In this document: one piece after another, positions 9,240-20,270 of the stretch | How positions within the stretch are numbered: the first letter of the stretch is position 1 | Layout of the letters: each line of letters opens with the position of its first letter | NCBI GenBank assembly: GCA_003550325.1 | Contig: QKWP01000364.1 | Coordinates: forward strand, 48,831 to 112,830 | Reading direction: 5' to 3' | DNA: 64,000 nucleotides | DNA from: Gigaspora rosea | Taxonomy: Eukaryota > Glomeromycota > Glomeromycetes > Diversisporales > Gigasporaceae | Program-made: the position numbers and the translations under genes | The notes under the pieces: model-generated | What the model saw: the letters and a program-made list of their open reading frames with translations, nothing else | What the model was told of the DNA's origin: nothing | Databases searched by the model: none

Positions 9240-12220
9240 TTATTTCAAATAGATACCTTTAATTGCTTGCGATATTTTCTGTGTGTTAATTATTTTACTA
9301 GTGTACATAAAATCCGGATGTTTTGGTAAATTAATTGGTAATGTTTCAGCTATTTTATCAGCATCTAGGAATTGCTTTTTAATTTCATTATTATCTGAAT
9401 TCTCCATGCTTTCAATCCATTTTCGAAGTTCAACACAAACCTCCCAGGCAACTGGTTGTTCTTATGGATAAGAATCCATGCATTGCTTAGCCAATTCAAT
9501 ATAGCATTCTGGAGTTCCTGGTGCAAACTCTGGTCGTAACCCAATGCAAATTTTTACAGCAAGTTCTTCATTAAATTGATAACCATCAAAGGGTCTTTGG
9601 CCAGTTGACATCTCTGACATGATGACTCCAAAGCCATAAATATCCGGTTTTTTAGTAAACTTCTGGCCTGATAAAACCTCTGGAGCGACGTAAGGCATGA
9701 CGCCATAAATACAACCCTCTGAATCATTTTCATGGGATTTTTTTAGATAATCCCATATCCGAAATGTAAGATTTCATATTTTCGCTAATTCCTTTATGTT
9801 GCAAAATATTACCACTGTGAAAATCTGCATGAATATAGCCTATATCATGAATTTCGATTAAATCCTCAGAAATATCCAGTAGTAGTTTTAATTTGGCTTG
9901 CCAGTTAAGATCACGAAAATTTGATCTTAAAAACTTATAAAGATTTCCATTGTTAACATATTGAAGTACCATCATATATCCATTCGTTTCTGTATTCTGA
10001 GTTAACCCATAGATTTTGAGCTGACTACCATTTAATATACATTTCATATGATTTTTGAACTTAACGAATTTATAAAAATGAATTAATACAACTATATGTT
10101 TAATAACAATAACAAATTAACTTACTTCTTTCAAAGAAGAATCTGATAGGGTCTTGAGTGCAACGACGCTGGATGGTTCACGAGATCTTACATAGTAATT
10201 GTCGTCTGTTTTCTCAATTTTTCGTATACCATCAGACCAAGTTGCAGAGTATACACAGCCAAATCCACCTTCACCAATTTTATCAGTGATGCTTAATTTA
10301 TCAAATGGAATCCATTCAATAGCATTCTCATATCTAGTAGTTCTAAGTTGAAACTCTTTTATACAATAGTCAACAACTTTATTTCCACATGTCCACTTTC
10401 GAATCATTATTTCAGGATCACACGTAATGCACCAAGATCTATCCGTGTTATATTCATTACAGTGCTTACATTTTCCATATTTGGAATTCCTTTTTTGTTA
10501 TAAAATACTATATTATTTATTTTACATACTTAGATAATTTTAATTTCAATAAAATAATTTTATACTTACCGCCTAAATAGTTATTATTTAATAAATAAAT
10601 AATTATGATGAATTACTAATCGTAAATTAGATCCGATCAATTCTGTGCATTTTATACTCATCTAAATTAATGTGAATAAAAAAATTAAATAGTAATAAAC
10701 AAGCATATTTTAATTACTTAGTTTAATAAAGTGTTTCATAATTAATGATTTGGCATCCTATTTCAGACAAAATAAGTGCCGTGTTTATGTGATACATAAA
10801 TCCTATTTTTTTTTAACGTAGACTTATTTACATAAACATTTACCGGTCGTAATTTTAAAATAGAAGTAGGAACTTTTAAACTCCCACGTATTCTCAAAAT
10901 ATATTAATTATGAAACCCTAATACGTTAAATAATCTTCATACTCACGGACTAAATTAATTAAATAAAAAGAAATTAAATAGTAAATAAAAATGAACTTGA
11001 ATAGCTTATTTTAATTTTTTAGTTTAATACGTAAATGATCTTTATACTCACTTTCTAAATTAATGCGAATAAAAGAAATTAAAATTGCAAATAAACATGA
11101 ACATGAATAGCTTATTTTAATTATTTAGTTATTACACAAATGATCTTTATACTCACCGACTAAATTAATGCGAATAAAAAGAAATTAAATAGTAAATAAA
11201 CATGAACATGAATAGCTTATTTTAATTACTTAGTTTATTACACTAATGACCTTTATACTCACAAACTAAATTAATGCGAATAAAAAGAAATTAAATTGTA
11301 AATAAACATGAACTTGAATAGCTTATTTTAATTACTTAGCTTTATTATGTAAATGATCTTTATACTCTCTAAATTAATGCGAATAAAAGAAATTAAATAG
11401 TAAATAAACATGAACTTGAATTGCTTATTTTATTTACTTCATTTAATAAGTTAAATGATCATTATACTCACAGACTAAATTAATTCGAATAAAAAAAAAT
11501 TAAATAGTAAACAAATATAAACTTGAATAACTTATTTTAATTAATTAGTATAATACTTTTATTTTTGTACTCACAATCCAATTCTGTTTTAAAAAAAATC
11601 GTCAACCATAAATTTGATATTTATCTAGCACATTTTCTAGTAATAAATAGTTTATACTTACTCACTATGTAAGCAATTTAAAATTGTTACTTAATAAACA
11701 TTGTTAAATTTTAAATCTTAATAATGATTCTTATTCTTACTCCCTAATGATTACAGTTAATAGTTGAGATTTTCAATTTTAAAAAAATAAAAATTAATAA
11801 ATAACTAAATAACCTACTCGTAAATCCAATATTCGAATTCGTTATAATTTTCTTCTACACCAATTCCGTATTTATAACAAACGGCAGTTTTAAAAATTCC
11901 CATAGAATTACCAGACTTGGCCGATTTTAGATAATATTCAAAAGCCTTTTCCTTATCGATTTCAACCCAATTCCTAAATAATAACAATGGCCGACATAAT
12001 ACATTCCATCTGAATTATTCATATTTGCTGACTTTTGATAATAAGTAAACGCCTTTTTTGCATTCTTCTCAATTTTGATCCCATATTCATAACAATATCC
12101 AAGCCAGAATGTTTCTTCTGGATTAGTCTTATTCGCAAATTCTTGACAATCATCAAAATTCAGTTTATTATAAGTATTAGTAATTTGATCAATTTTACTT
12201 AAATCAATATCTTTTGACAT
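9240..12220 (-). CDS. Sel1-repeat / tyrosine-kinase-like protein, multi-exon
   Basis: Exon 1 (12220-11818) starts MSKDIDLSKIDQI and holds about three Sel1 repeats (LGYCYEYGI, AFTYYQKSA, AFEYYLKSA). A one-base loss in a GGG run near 11,966 shifts its frame. After the microexon chain (10,490-11,817), the kinase exon (10489-10126) carries a zinc-ribbon-like CKHC...WCITC pair, EWIPFDKL, the glycine loop GEGGFG and VALK. A clean intron (10125-10060, GTAAGT...AG) precedes the last exon with IHADFHSGNIL (HRD changed to HAD), SDMGLSKK (DFG changed to DMG) and PYVAPEVL. An extra A in an A7 run (9738-9744) and a TAA at 9462-9464 break this exon, yet homology-like sequence continues to a stop at 9240-9242. 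About 540 residues. Sel1 repeats bind partners; the kinase would phosphorylate proteins. Likely real, with indels to verify. Confidence 0.78.
10490..11817 (-). repeat. Chain of intron-like units with 3-base microexon-like spacers
   Basis: Read on the minus strand, eleven GT...AG units follow one another: 74, 76, 78, 100, 103, 100, 103, 102, 102, 374 and 80 bases. The spacers are GGA, TGA, AATTGGATT, TCT, AGA, TTT, TCG, AAA, TCC and GCG. The six 100-103-base units share GTGAGTATAAAG-like starts (one has lost GTGA) and CGCATTAATTTAG ends. The 374-base unit holds an inserted MITE and one junction (near 10,661) that has lost its GT. Exon 1 leaves two bases of a codon, every spacer is a multiple of three, and the kinase exon supplies the third base. 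The joined spacers translate without a stop as EDEIGFLDFRNPRNSKYG running into the kinase exon. Confidence 0.7.
10733..10916. mobile_element. 184-bp MITE inside one intron-like unit
   Basis: Ends are GTTTCATAATTAAT and the exact inverted copy ATTAATTATGAAAC (14 bp). Removing it returns the host unit to the usual length of about 100 bases, which shows it landed after the array formed. Target duplication not clear. Confidence 0.75.
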
Positions 12221-12274
12221 TTTAGATACAAAACGAATTATGTTACGAGAAAATTTGTAGTCATACTTATGTCG

Positions 12275-12284
12275 CTTATATATA
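12275..12284 (-). promoter_or_regulatory. TATA-like box of the Sel1-kinase gene
   Basis: On the minus strand TATATATAAG lies about 55-60 bases before the ATG at 12220, followed by an AT-rich leader without another ATG. Confidence 0.45.
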
Positions 12285-13639
12285 CTAAATTAAGGTTTAT
12301 GCAAACTACTGTAGCCTTCTGCATACGTTATGTTCAGTTCTCAACTTTTAGTAAAATGTGTTACATTTGTCATGATGAACAAGTTATGCGCCTGCTCATG
12401 CGCAGGGAGTTTGCTTTTTTTTAGCTTATTTGCTATAGTATTATTATCTCAAAATGTTTAATGTCTAAATTAAATTTTTAGAAGCTAGTTGTATAGAGTA
12501 GACTTAGAATAATTTTATTGTGTAATGGACTTTTACACTTTTGAAGCATAATAAATTTTGGTTTAATAGTTTTCATATTAGTAATATTAGAGTTGTGGTC
12601 TAGTCTAGTCTTATGTAGTTGGTGTTTGTTAATATATATTAAATAGTAATTGGGCTCAAATATAGGAATAATTAGAAAAGGTTTTTATTTGGTGTAATTA
12701 TATAGAAGGTGATTATAAAGAGGGAAGAATGTATTTTTTTTATAAGTTAAGGCTATCTGTTCTTATACTTGAAGATTGAATATACTTGGTTTTGCTTTTA
12801 TCTGTTTTCTAGTATTATTTCTATTTATTATTCTTTTTATTTATTTAGTTTTACTATAATATGGAGGTTGCATTTATGGAGGTCTAATTGTACAAGATAT
12901 GTGCTGCATCCTTTCTCAATTTATGTCAATAATTAATTGACTAATATCTTTATTTAAATTGCAATTGGTATAAGAATTAATAATCATTTATTTTGTATTA
13001 TATCATTTATTTTGTATTATCTTGATTAATTATTTATCAATTTAAAATATTTTTTTATAAAAAAAAACTTAATATAACTTATCAATATAAAGGTTTTTAC
13101 TAATTTAGCTTTTATGAACAAAAAGATAATAGTTTAACTATATGATTATAATAGTTAATATTTTAAGATTTGCAAGCTAAATGTGTTTTGCCCAATAATC
13201 TTTAGTAGTTCTAATAGTATATAAAAATAGATTCCTCTAGCATAATATAATAATGGGTTTATGGCATTGATTAAAAGATTTGCTATTGAGAAATTTAGTA
13301 AATTTTCAAATACATTATGCAATAAAAATAAATATTCTTGTAATTTAAGTATTTTTAAAAATTACCATATAAACATTAAGTTAAATTTTATCTGTTTTAA
13401 TAATCTAATAATTGCTTAATTTAAGTTAATTTTAAATTTGCATATTAAGTAGAATTTGAATTTTCTAACCAACTGTGTTAGTTTAAAATTTTGTTGCAAT
13501 ATAAGTTTATTTGGAAGCCACAAAAATTCAATTTAGATATACAATATAAAACTAATACAGTAGCACATACAAGTATAGTATATATAAAATTATAGAAAAA
13601 TTATAATTATATTTGCATTAATAAATTTGTTGTGAACTC
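12285..13639. other. Intergenic, no gene seen
   Basis: AT-rich, no open frame of note. A short stem (ATGCGCCTGC with CATGCGCAGG, about 12,388-12,408) is the only GC-rich spot. Confidence 0.45.
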
Positions 13640-14215
13640 AAATCATATACTAAATTTTGCTCAAAAATTACATATTGAACCTTTGCTCAAATTACTTATT
13701 AAACCTTGACTCAAGTTGTTTTTTATATAACATACTGAACCTTGCTCAAATTACTTACATAACTTTTGCTCAAATTACTTACTGATCATTTGCTCAAATT
13801 AATTGCCAAACCTTGGCTCAAATTACTTATTAAATCTTATTTAAATTGTTTTTTTATATAGCCTTCCTGAACCTTTGCTCAAATTATTTATTAAACCTTC
13901 AGTTAAGTTATTTTTCTATATAGCTTACTAAATCTTTGATCAAATTACTTACTAAGCTTTGCTCAAAATTGCTTACTAAACCTTTGCTCAAATTACTAAT
14001 TAAATCTTTGCTCAAATTATTCTTTTATATAACTTTTTAAATTATTTTTTTAGATTACTTACTAAATATTTGCTTAAATTATTTTTTATATAACTTAATA
14101 AAGTTTCATTTAAAGTATTTTTATATAACTTAATAAAGTTTCATTTAAAGTATTTTTTATATAACTTATTAAACTTTTGCTTAGATTTTTGTTTTTATAT
14201 AGCTTAAAAATATTA
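13640..14215 (+). repeat. Degenerate satellite built on TTTGCTCAAATTACTTA
   Basis: About 15-20 imperfect copies of a roughly 30-base unit (CCTTTGCTCAAATTACTTAYTAAA), with every few units a TTTTTATATAAC block, decaying towards the right edge. Non-coding. Confidence 0.8.
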
Positions 14216-14803
14216 CTTAAGTTATCTTATATATTTATACGCCTCCAATGAGAACTTTCAAGCAAATTATTATAATTAAGCAAGAGTACTTGAAAAAATT
14301 GGTAGATTTAGTTATTTTTTCATGTATATTAAGATATTGATCCAGTTCTATAGCTTGTATTAATTCCAATAGTCAATTACTTTATTCAGAACTTTAGTAA
14401 TAGCCTTATTAGTCCTAGTTGAGTATTCATTATAGAAGATTAATTATTTTTAATTTGATATTGTTGATATAAAATTTTAGACATGTTAAGCATAAAACAA
14501 TATAAGAAGTAGTATCGATTAATAATAAAATAATTTATAAATAAGTATTTGAATTTTAATTAAAAATAACTATTTGCACATCACTTATTTGATAATAAAT
14601 ACATCATCTTATTTCATCAAAATAAGATTTGCAAATTTTAATTGAAACCTCTTAATTGTTTAATTTGTATTGTCAATTTGAAATTTTAGACATATAATAA
14701 GGAATATTATACAAATAAGTATACGAATTTTAATTTAAATAAAATTTGTAAATAACTTATTTGATAATAAATATGTCTATTTATAAAAACATTGGCATAT
14801 TAG

Positions 14804-14822
14804 CCTGTGCCTTTGGCACAGG
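14804..14822. repeat. Short GC-rich stem-loop
   Basis: CCTGTGCC, loop TTT, GGCACAGG: a perfect 8-bp stem in otherwise AT-rich DNA. Confidence 0.6.
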
Positions 14823-14879
14823 TTAAAAAAATAAACTGGTAGTCAATTTAAATTAATGCATAGTAATTTATTAAACAAT

Positions 14880-16060
14880 TAAATGATTGTGATTAATTAT
14901 ACATTGTTCTGAAATACAATTGTTAAAGTGAAAAGAATTAAACTTTATATCCACGATGGTAATTTATTAAACAATTATCACAGTTTGCAAACTGATGTTT
15001 TTTTATCAAATTTGTAAATCAATGTACACCTATACAATTACTACAATCACTTGAACAATTATAGTCAAAAAACACATTTTACGATCTTTTCAATCACATA
15101 ATCAGACAACAATCAGGTGATTGTATGGGTATGCAGCAATTTGCAATTTGCCAACTACAACAAATAATTATATTTAATACTTATCTAATGATTTATTGAA
15201 CAACTAAATGATTACAGTAATCGTACATTGTCTTGAAATACAATTGTTAAAGTGAACAAAATCAAGCTTTATACTTATGCTATGAAAACATAACTACAGT
15301 TAATTATATATTGTCTTGAAAACTGATCATTAAAGTGAACAGAATTAAACTTCATACTTACACTAGTAATTTGCGATTAATACATTATCCTCAAAAATCG
15401 TTAATACTCATCGAAGTAATTTATTAAACAATTAAATGATTACAGTTAATCATACATTCTCTTGAAACATAATAATTAAAGTGAATAGAATTAAGCTTCA
15501 TACTTATGCTAGTAATTTATTGGGCAATTAAATAATTATGATTAATTGTATATACAATCTCTTGAAACACTATTACTAAAGTGGAAAGAATTATACTTCA
15601 TACTCACCCTCGTAATTTATTAAATGATTAAATGAACTATGATTAATCATACATCATCTTGAATCACAATTATCAAAATGAACAGAATTAAACTTCATAC
15701 TCGCCTTGATAATTTATTGAAACTATCATTAAAGTGAACTAAATTAAACATAATACTCATTCTGTTAAGTTTATTAAATGATTAAATGATTACAGTTAAT
15801 CATATATTGTTTTGAAACACAATTGTTAAAGTGAACAGAATTAAACTTCATATTGATTCTGGTAATTTATTGAATGAACAGCTAATAATACATTTTTCTG
15901 AAACACCATCGTTAAAGTAAACAGAATTAAACTTTGTACTCACTCTGGTAATTTATTGAACGAATAAATAATTATGGTAATTATATACATTCTCTTGAAA
16001 ACCATTGTTAAAGTAAAAAAAAATAAACTTTATTACTTATACTGGTAGTTTATCATAATT
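14880..16060 (-). repeat. Second intron-like tandem array (family B)
   Basis: About ten units of roughly 55-140 bases. Read on the minus strand each begins (G/A)TRAGTATGAAGTTTAATTC and ends AATAAATTACYAG. Junctions with good donor and acceptor are at about 15,943 (CAG, A, GTGAGTAC), 15,607 (GAG, G, GTGAGTATG) and 15,362 (TAG, T, GTAAGTATG), so here the spacer is a single base. Several junctions have AT in place of GT. No coding exon was recognised on either side, so this may be a satellite grown from an intron. Confidence 0.6.
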
Positions 16061-16440
16061 CTAGGATTACAAAAATATGATAATTTAATCATCCAAATGA
16101 TTAAAATCATGTCTTGGAATGAGTTAGTTTGCTTTGAAATTATCATGATTTACTATAAAAAATTCTGTTACAGATCTTTTTTTTTGTTAGTTGACAGAAG
16201 TCAACAGATTAAAAAGATAACTAATTAGAGATATGCCAGAAACGAACTGGTTAGGGCAAATTGTTTTTTAAAATTTTTTTCATAACTACATTTACGGATA
16301 TCATGCAGAAGTCATAATGATCAATTAACATATATCGTATGCATGTCTTATTTGGAAGCACACCATACATAATAACCATTATTAGCTTGTTTTAGTGCGA
16401 TACACTGCATACATCAGTGCATTTGATATAGAATTGATTT
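16061..16440. other. Intergenic, no gene seen
   Basis: AT-rich sequence after the second array; no recognisable feature. Confidence 0.4.
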
Positions 16441-16645
16441 ACCTATTTGTGGTCAGCTGGTGGCTTCCCATCAGCATACGTGGACCAGCCGTTGACCAGG
16501 AGTTTTGCAGTCAAATGTTTAAGATTAGATAATAGTTTCCCACCTGTATACCGCAGGCCAGCTGTGTACACACATGGTTGCAAAATGGCAGAATTCAGTG
16601 GGATAGAGTGGGTCAGGTACGAATTGTTTTCTTTCTAGGGCTGCC
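16441..16645 (+). other. GC-richer island of unknown nature
   Basis: About 200 bases of near 50 percent GC stand out from flanks of about 25 percent. A 63-codon open frame crosses it, without an AUG start or any domain I recognise (it contains FPPVYRRPAVYTHGC). It could be a fragment of a mobile element or transferred DNA. Confidence 0.4.
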
Positions 16646-17399
16646 ATTGTCTGCCTTAACTTCCATTTATTTTTTACCTATAATAAATTTTTTTTGTTAT
16701 ATTAGTTTCATGTGAAACATTTTTATTAGGCAATTGATTAATCACCTATCTTCCCTCTGCACCTTCCTCAATTTGGATTGTGATTGAACCAGTTTTTTCT
16801 AGCTGGAACTATACCAGGGCATTCTTGCCTAGCTCTCTTTATGATCTGTTGACCTTGAATGAATGAAGTTTTAAAATAAAACTCTTGAGAAAAAAATAGA
16901 ATACAGGATATATAAATATATAAAATACTTAGTCTCTTTTGCACACATATAAATAAATATTATATTAAGTGCTTCGCAGAGCAAAAATACTATCCTATTA
17001 CCAATATAATAATCAGCACTATCATTATGAAAAAGGGATATTTGGCACCGTTATCCCCCAACTCTGCCTTATCATGAGGATAATTTATGAATTTTAATTC
17101 TGAAACCCTTTAATTATGGATTTTTAATGTTATTTTTAGTTTAATACTGTAATAATGATTTTACTTTTTCTTTATTCAGAAATCTCATAGTCCAAATATA
17201 AAAAATATTAATCAAAAATAGCACACATGAATTGATTACATTTTAGTCCATACCTCGATTATTGTATCAATTTCTACCCGATAAGATAAGGTGATTGTTT
17301 TCTGTTTTGGTAATAAAGTTATACAATATTTCATTTATACAATTTAGTATTACAAATTTACTTTTTTTTATTTTGAGAAGTTTAAAAACTATGCCTAGA
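16646..17399. other. Intergenic, no gene seen
   Basis: AT-rich. A minus-strand open frame near 17,267-17,497 is hydrophobic low-complexity translation opposite the following polymerase remnant and is not supported. Confidence 0.4.
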
Positions 17400-20270
17400 T
17401 GATTAATGCCCCATGTGCTATTATAGCAGATTTTGGAGCAGACAACAAGAAGTGTAATGAAGAATATAGAGGACAAATGCAAAAACTTGCTGAGCAAAAA
17501 GCCAATAGCTTTTGTTAACTAGTTCATTGGATCGATACTGGAGATGTTTGGGGGCCTTTCTTATATTAGAAAGAAAAAGCTACACAAGAATTTGTCCAAA
17601 GAATCGATAAAGAGTTGGTTGAAATTAATAAAGTCTTAGCTATTAAGCATGTCCGAATTATCACCGAAGAAGACAAAAAAAAATTTGCTGAAGCAAATAC
17701 CTGTTGGATATGTAAAGAAAAATTAGCTATAAATAATAAGGTCTGGGACCACTGGCATATAACAGGTAAGTTTTGAGGAGCCACCCACAATGCATGTAAT
17801 CTCAAACTCTAGTGAAGCATGGAAAACTCCTATCCCAATTATCTTTTATAACTTCCGGGGCTATGACTCTCACTTGGTCTGTAATCTGTTGGAAAATCAG
17901 TTAATGCACATCAGATAAAAGTCATAGTGAAACATTTGAGCATTTTAAATCTATGAAGGTAGGTCAGCTCAAATATATAGATAGCATGCAATTTATGAAT
18001 AATAGCCTAGCAAATCTTATGAAAAATTTAGATACCAATCACCCTATTACAAGCTAGCATTTTAAAGACTATTCTTCAGAACAAATAGCTTTAGTTTTAC
18101 ATAAGAGAGTTTATCTCTATGACTATATCAATTTACATATCAATTTACAAGATAGATTCTTAAAATCTGAGCTTCTTTTATTTGAAGAATTTCATAGTAA
18201 TCTTAAAGTTAAGATTACACAAGATGACTATAAATATGCCCAAAAAGTATGAAAAGAATTTAACTGCCAAAATTTAGGTGAATATTATGATATCTATCTT
18301 AAGACTAACGTACTTAGCCTGGCAGATATTTGGACAAAATTTAGAAAAACATGTATGCAATATTATGAGCTTGATCCTAGTCATTACGTCTCTGCACCAA
18401 CTTTAGCATGCTTAAAATGATAGGAGTTAAAATCGAACTCTTTACAGATATGGCTATGCATGATTTTATAGAAAAGGCTAAATGTGGAGGAATAGCCATA
18501 GCCTGTAAGCACTATTTCAAAGCTAATAATCCTAAGATGGAGGCATTTAACTATCCAAGTCTACAACATGGATTTCATATGTCGATGCAAATAATCTTTA
18601 TAGCTGGGCCATGAGTCAGTATTGTCTATAAGAAATTATCAATGGGAGGCAAGTTGGGAGATTTGCTTAAAAATCCTAAAATGCAAAAGAAATATCTTAA
18701 TAAGATACTTAATACTGGACAAATGCCAAAAAAGGATATTATTTAAATATTAAGGCGCACTTTCCTCTAAAAACTCAAGACTATACGTCACTCTGGTTAT
18801 ACCGATATCTGGATATAACAACACTATAGTAAAATCTTTCTGTACTGACATTTTTTTCAAAAATTTAATATAATATGTCGGTACAACTTACTGTATCGAC
18901 ATTTTGAATTTTTTTACTAATAAACCAAAAATGTCAATATAACCAGAGTGACGTGCATTTGAGTAATTTACTTCTAGCCATAGAGAATATGGCTGTAAGT
19001 AAAGATATATTGTGCCTTTATACTACAGAGCTTGTAAATAACTTGAATGGAGGACAGTTTTTAGCAACTAAAAATTAGTTCCATGCCTTGGCCCACAAAA
19101 AAATTATATTATCCATTATCAAGAACTTCAATATTATGTAAAATTGGGTATAATAGTTGATGAGGTTACAAAAATCCTATCATTCAACCAAACTAACTAG
19201 CTTGCTCCTTATATAGCCTTTAGTACAGAAAGATTTTTTTATACTCATGAATAACTCGGTATATGGCAAAACTATAGAAAATGTTTGCAAATACTAAGAT
19301 GTCAAGCTCATAGCTATGAATAATGAGCAAAATGAAAAGAAATTTATTAACAGATTCGTAAACCCTCTTTTAAATATGCTAAATAACTTGGAAATACACT
19401 TGTAGAGGCACATATGGAAAAGGCCACTGTAACTCTCAACAAGCCCATTGTTGTCAGAGCATCAGTTCTGGATCTTAGCAAGCTCTTGATATATTGCTTC
19501 TGGTATGGGTATGTAAAAGAGAGACATAGTAATAAAGCCCAGCTTGAATATATAGAGACAGACTCATTTATATTCCAAGTTGAAACTGAAGATATATATA
19601 AGAACATGGCTGAGCGACCAGACCTTTTTGATCTTAATGATTCTAAGACTATTGGGTTTTTCAAAAATGAGACTCCAGGCAATGTGATTACAAAATTTTA
19701 TCATATCCAGGTTAAGTCATACCACTATGTCTTAGCAGATAAGTCTACAAAGTCTAAGCATAAAGGTTAGTAAAAAAAGGCATAAATGAAATAGTTACGA
19801 ATTCATACATGTTAGCTTTAGAAGGGTCCTTGCTAGATGATCTAGTAGATAGGTCATTATTATCAGAGCAAGAAGCCAATGATTTGTCTATACAAACTGA
19901 GGCAAATCCTATGACCCTAGTATATTGGAACTGTCTATTTGGTAATGAAATATTCTATGCCAAGAATGTAGGTATCTGATCAAAAGATCATATATTGTCT
20001 TTGGTCAAATCAGAAAAGAAGGCTTTATGCTCCATAGATACTAAGGACTGGATTTTATCAGATGGAGTTACCTCTTTGCCATATTACTATTGGCATAATA
20101 AAGTTTATAAAAATATAGTCAAAGATGGTATATTCTATAAAGAGGCCGAAAAAAGAACTATAAGAGCCAAGCTTCCAGAGAAGTATCAAAACAAAATACT
20201 TCTCACATAACTAGCTTATCGCCATAAACTAAACTAGTAATACGGTATATATATAGTAGACTATATACCA
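17400..20270 (+). pseudogene. Polinton-like family-B DNA polymerase remnant
   Basis: Fragments in all three frames read in the order expected of a protein-primed family-B polymerase from a Polinton/Maverick-like element. An endonuclease-VII-like zinc motif comes first (CWICKEK, then DHWHITGK and ACNLKL, about 17,700-17,810), then an RGYDSHLVC-like exonuclease box near 17,860. KTNVLSLADIW and a palm region follow to about 18,600. A fragment with YIETDSF, the motif C position usually written DTD and here with D changed to E, is near 19,545-19,570. The C-terminal region has WILSDGVTSLPY (about 20,049-20,085). Many stops, shifts and one inserted MITE make it inactive. It could also come from a related virus-like element; no capsid gene is next to it. 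Confidence 0.75.
18785..18954. mobile_element. 170-bp MITE inside the polymerase remnant
   Basis: Ends are ACGTCACTCTGGTTATA and the inverted TATAACCAGAGTGACGT. The inner part repeats GTACTGACATTTTT-like and TGTCGGTAC blocks. Target duplication is not clear. Confidence 0.78.

Noticed and set aside
10490-11817. CRISPR array
   Set aside because: Units are near-identical for about 100 bases with 3-base spacers, the reverse of a CRISPR layout, and the DNA is eukaryotic.
14880-16060. Reading the second array as proven microexons
   Set aside because: Spacers are one base, several donors are AT in place of GT and no flanking exon was recognised, so it is listed only as intron-like.
19347-19682. 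Minus-strand 111-codon frame
   Set aside because: Antisense of the polymerase fragment carrying the motif C region.
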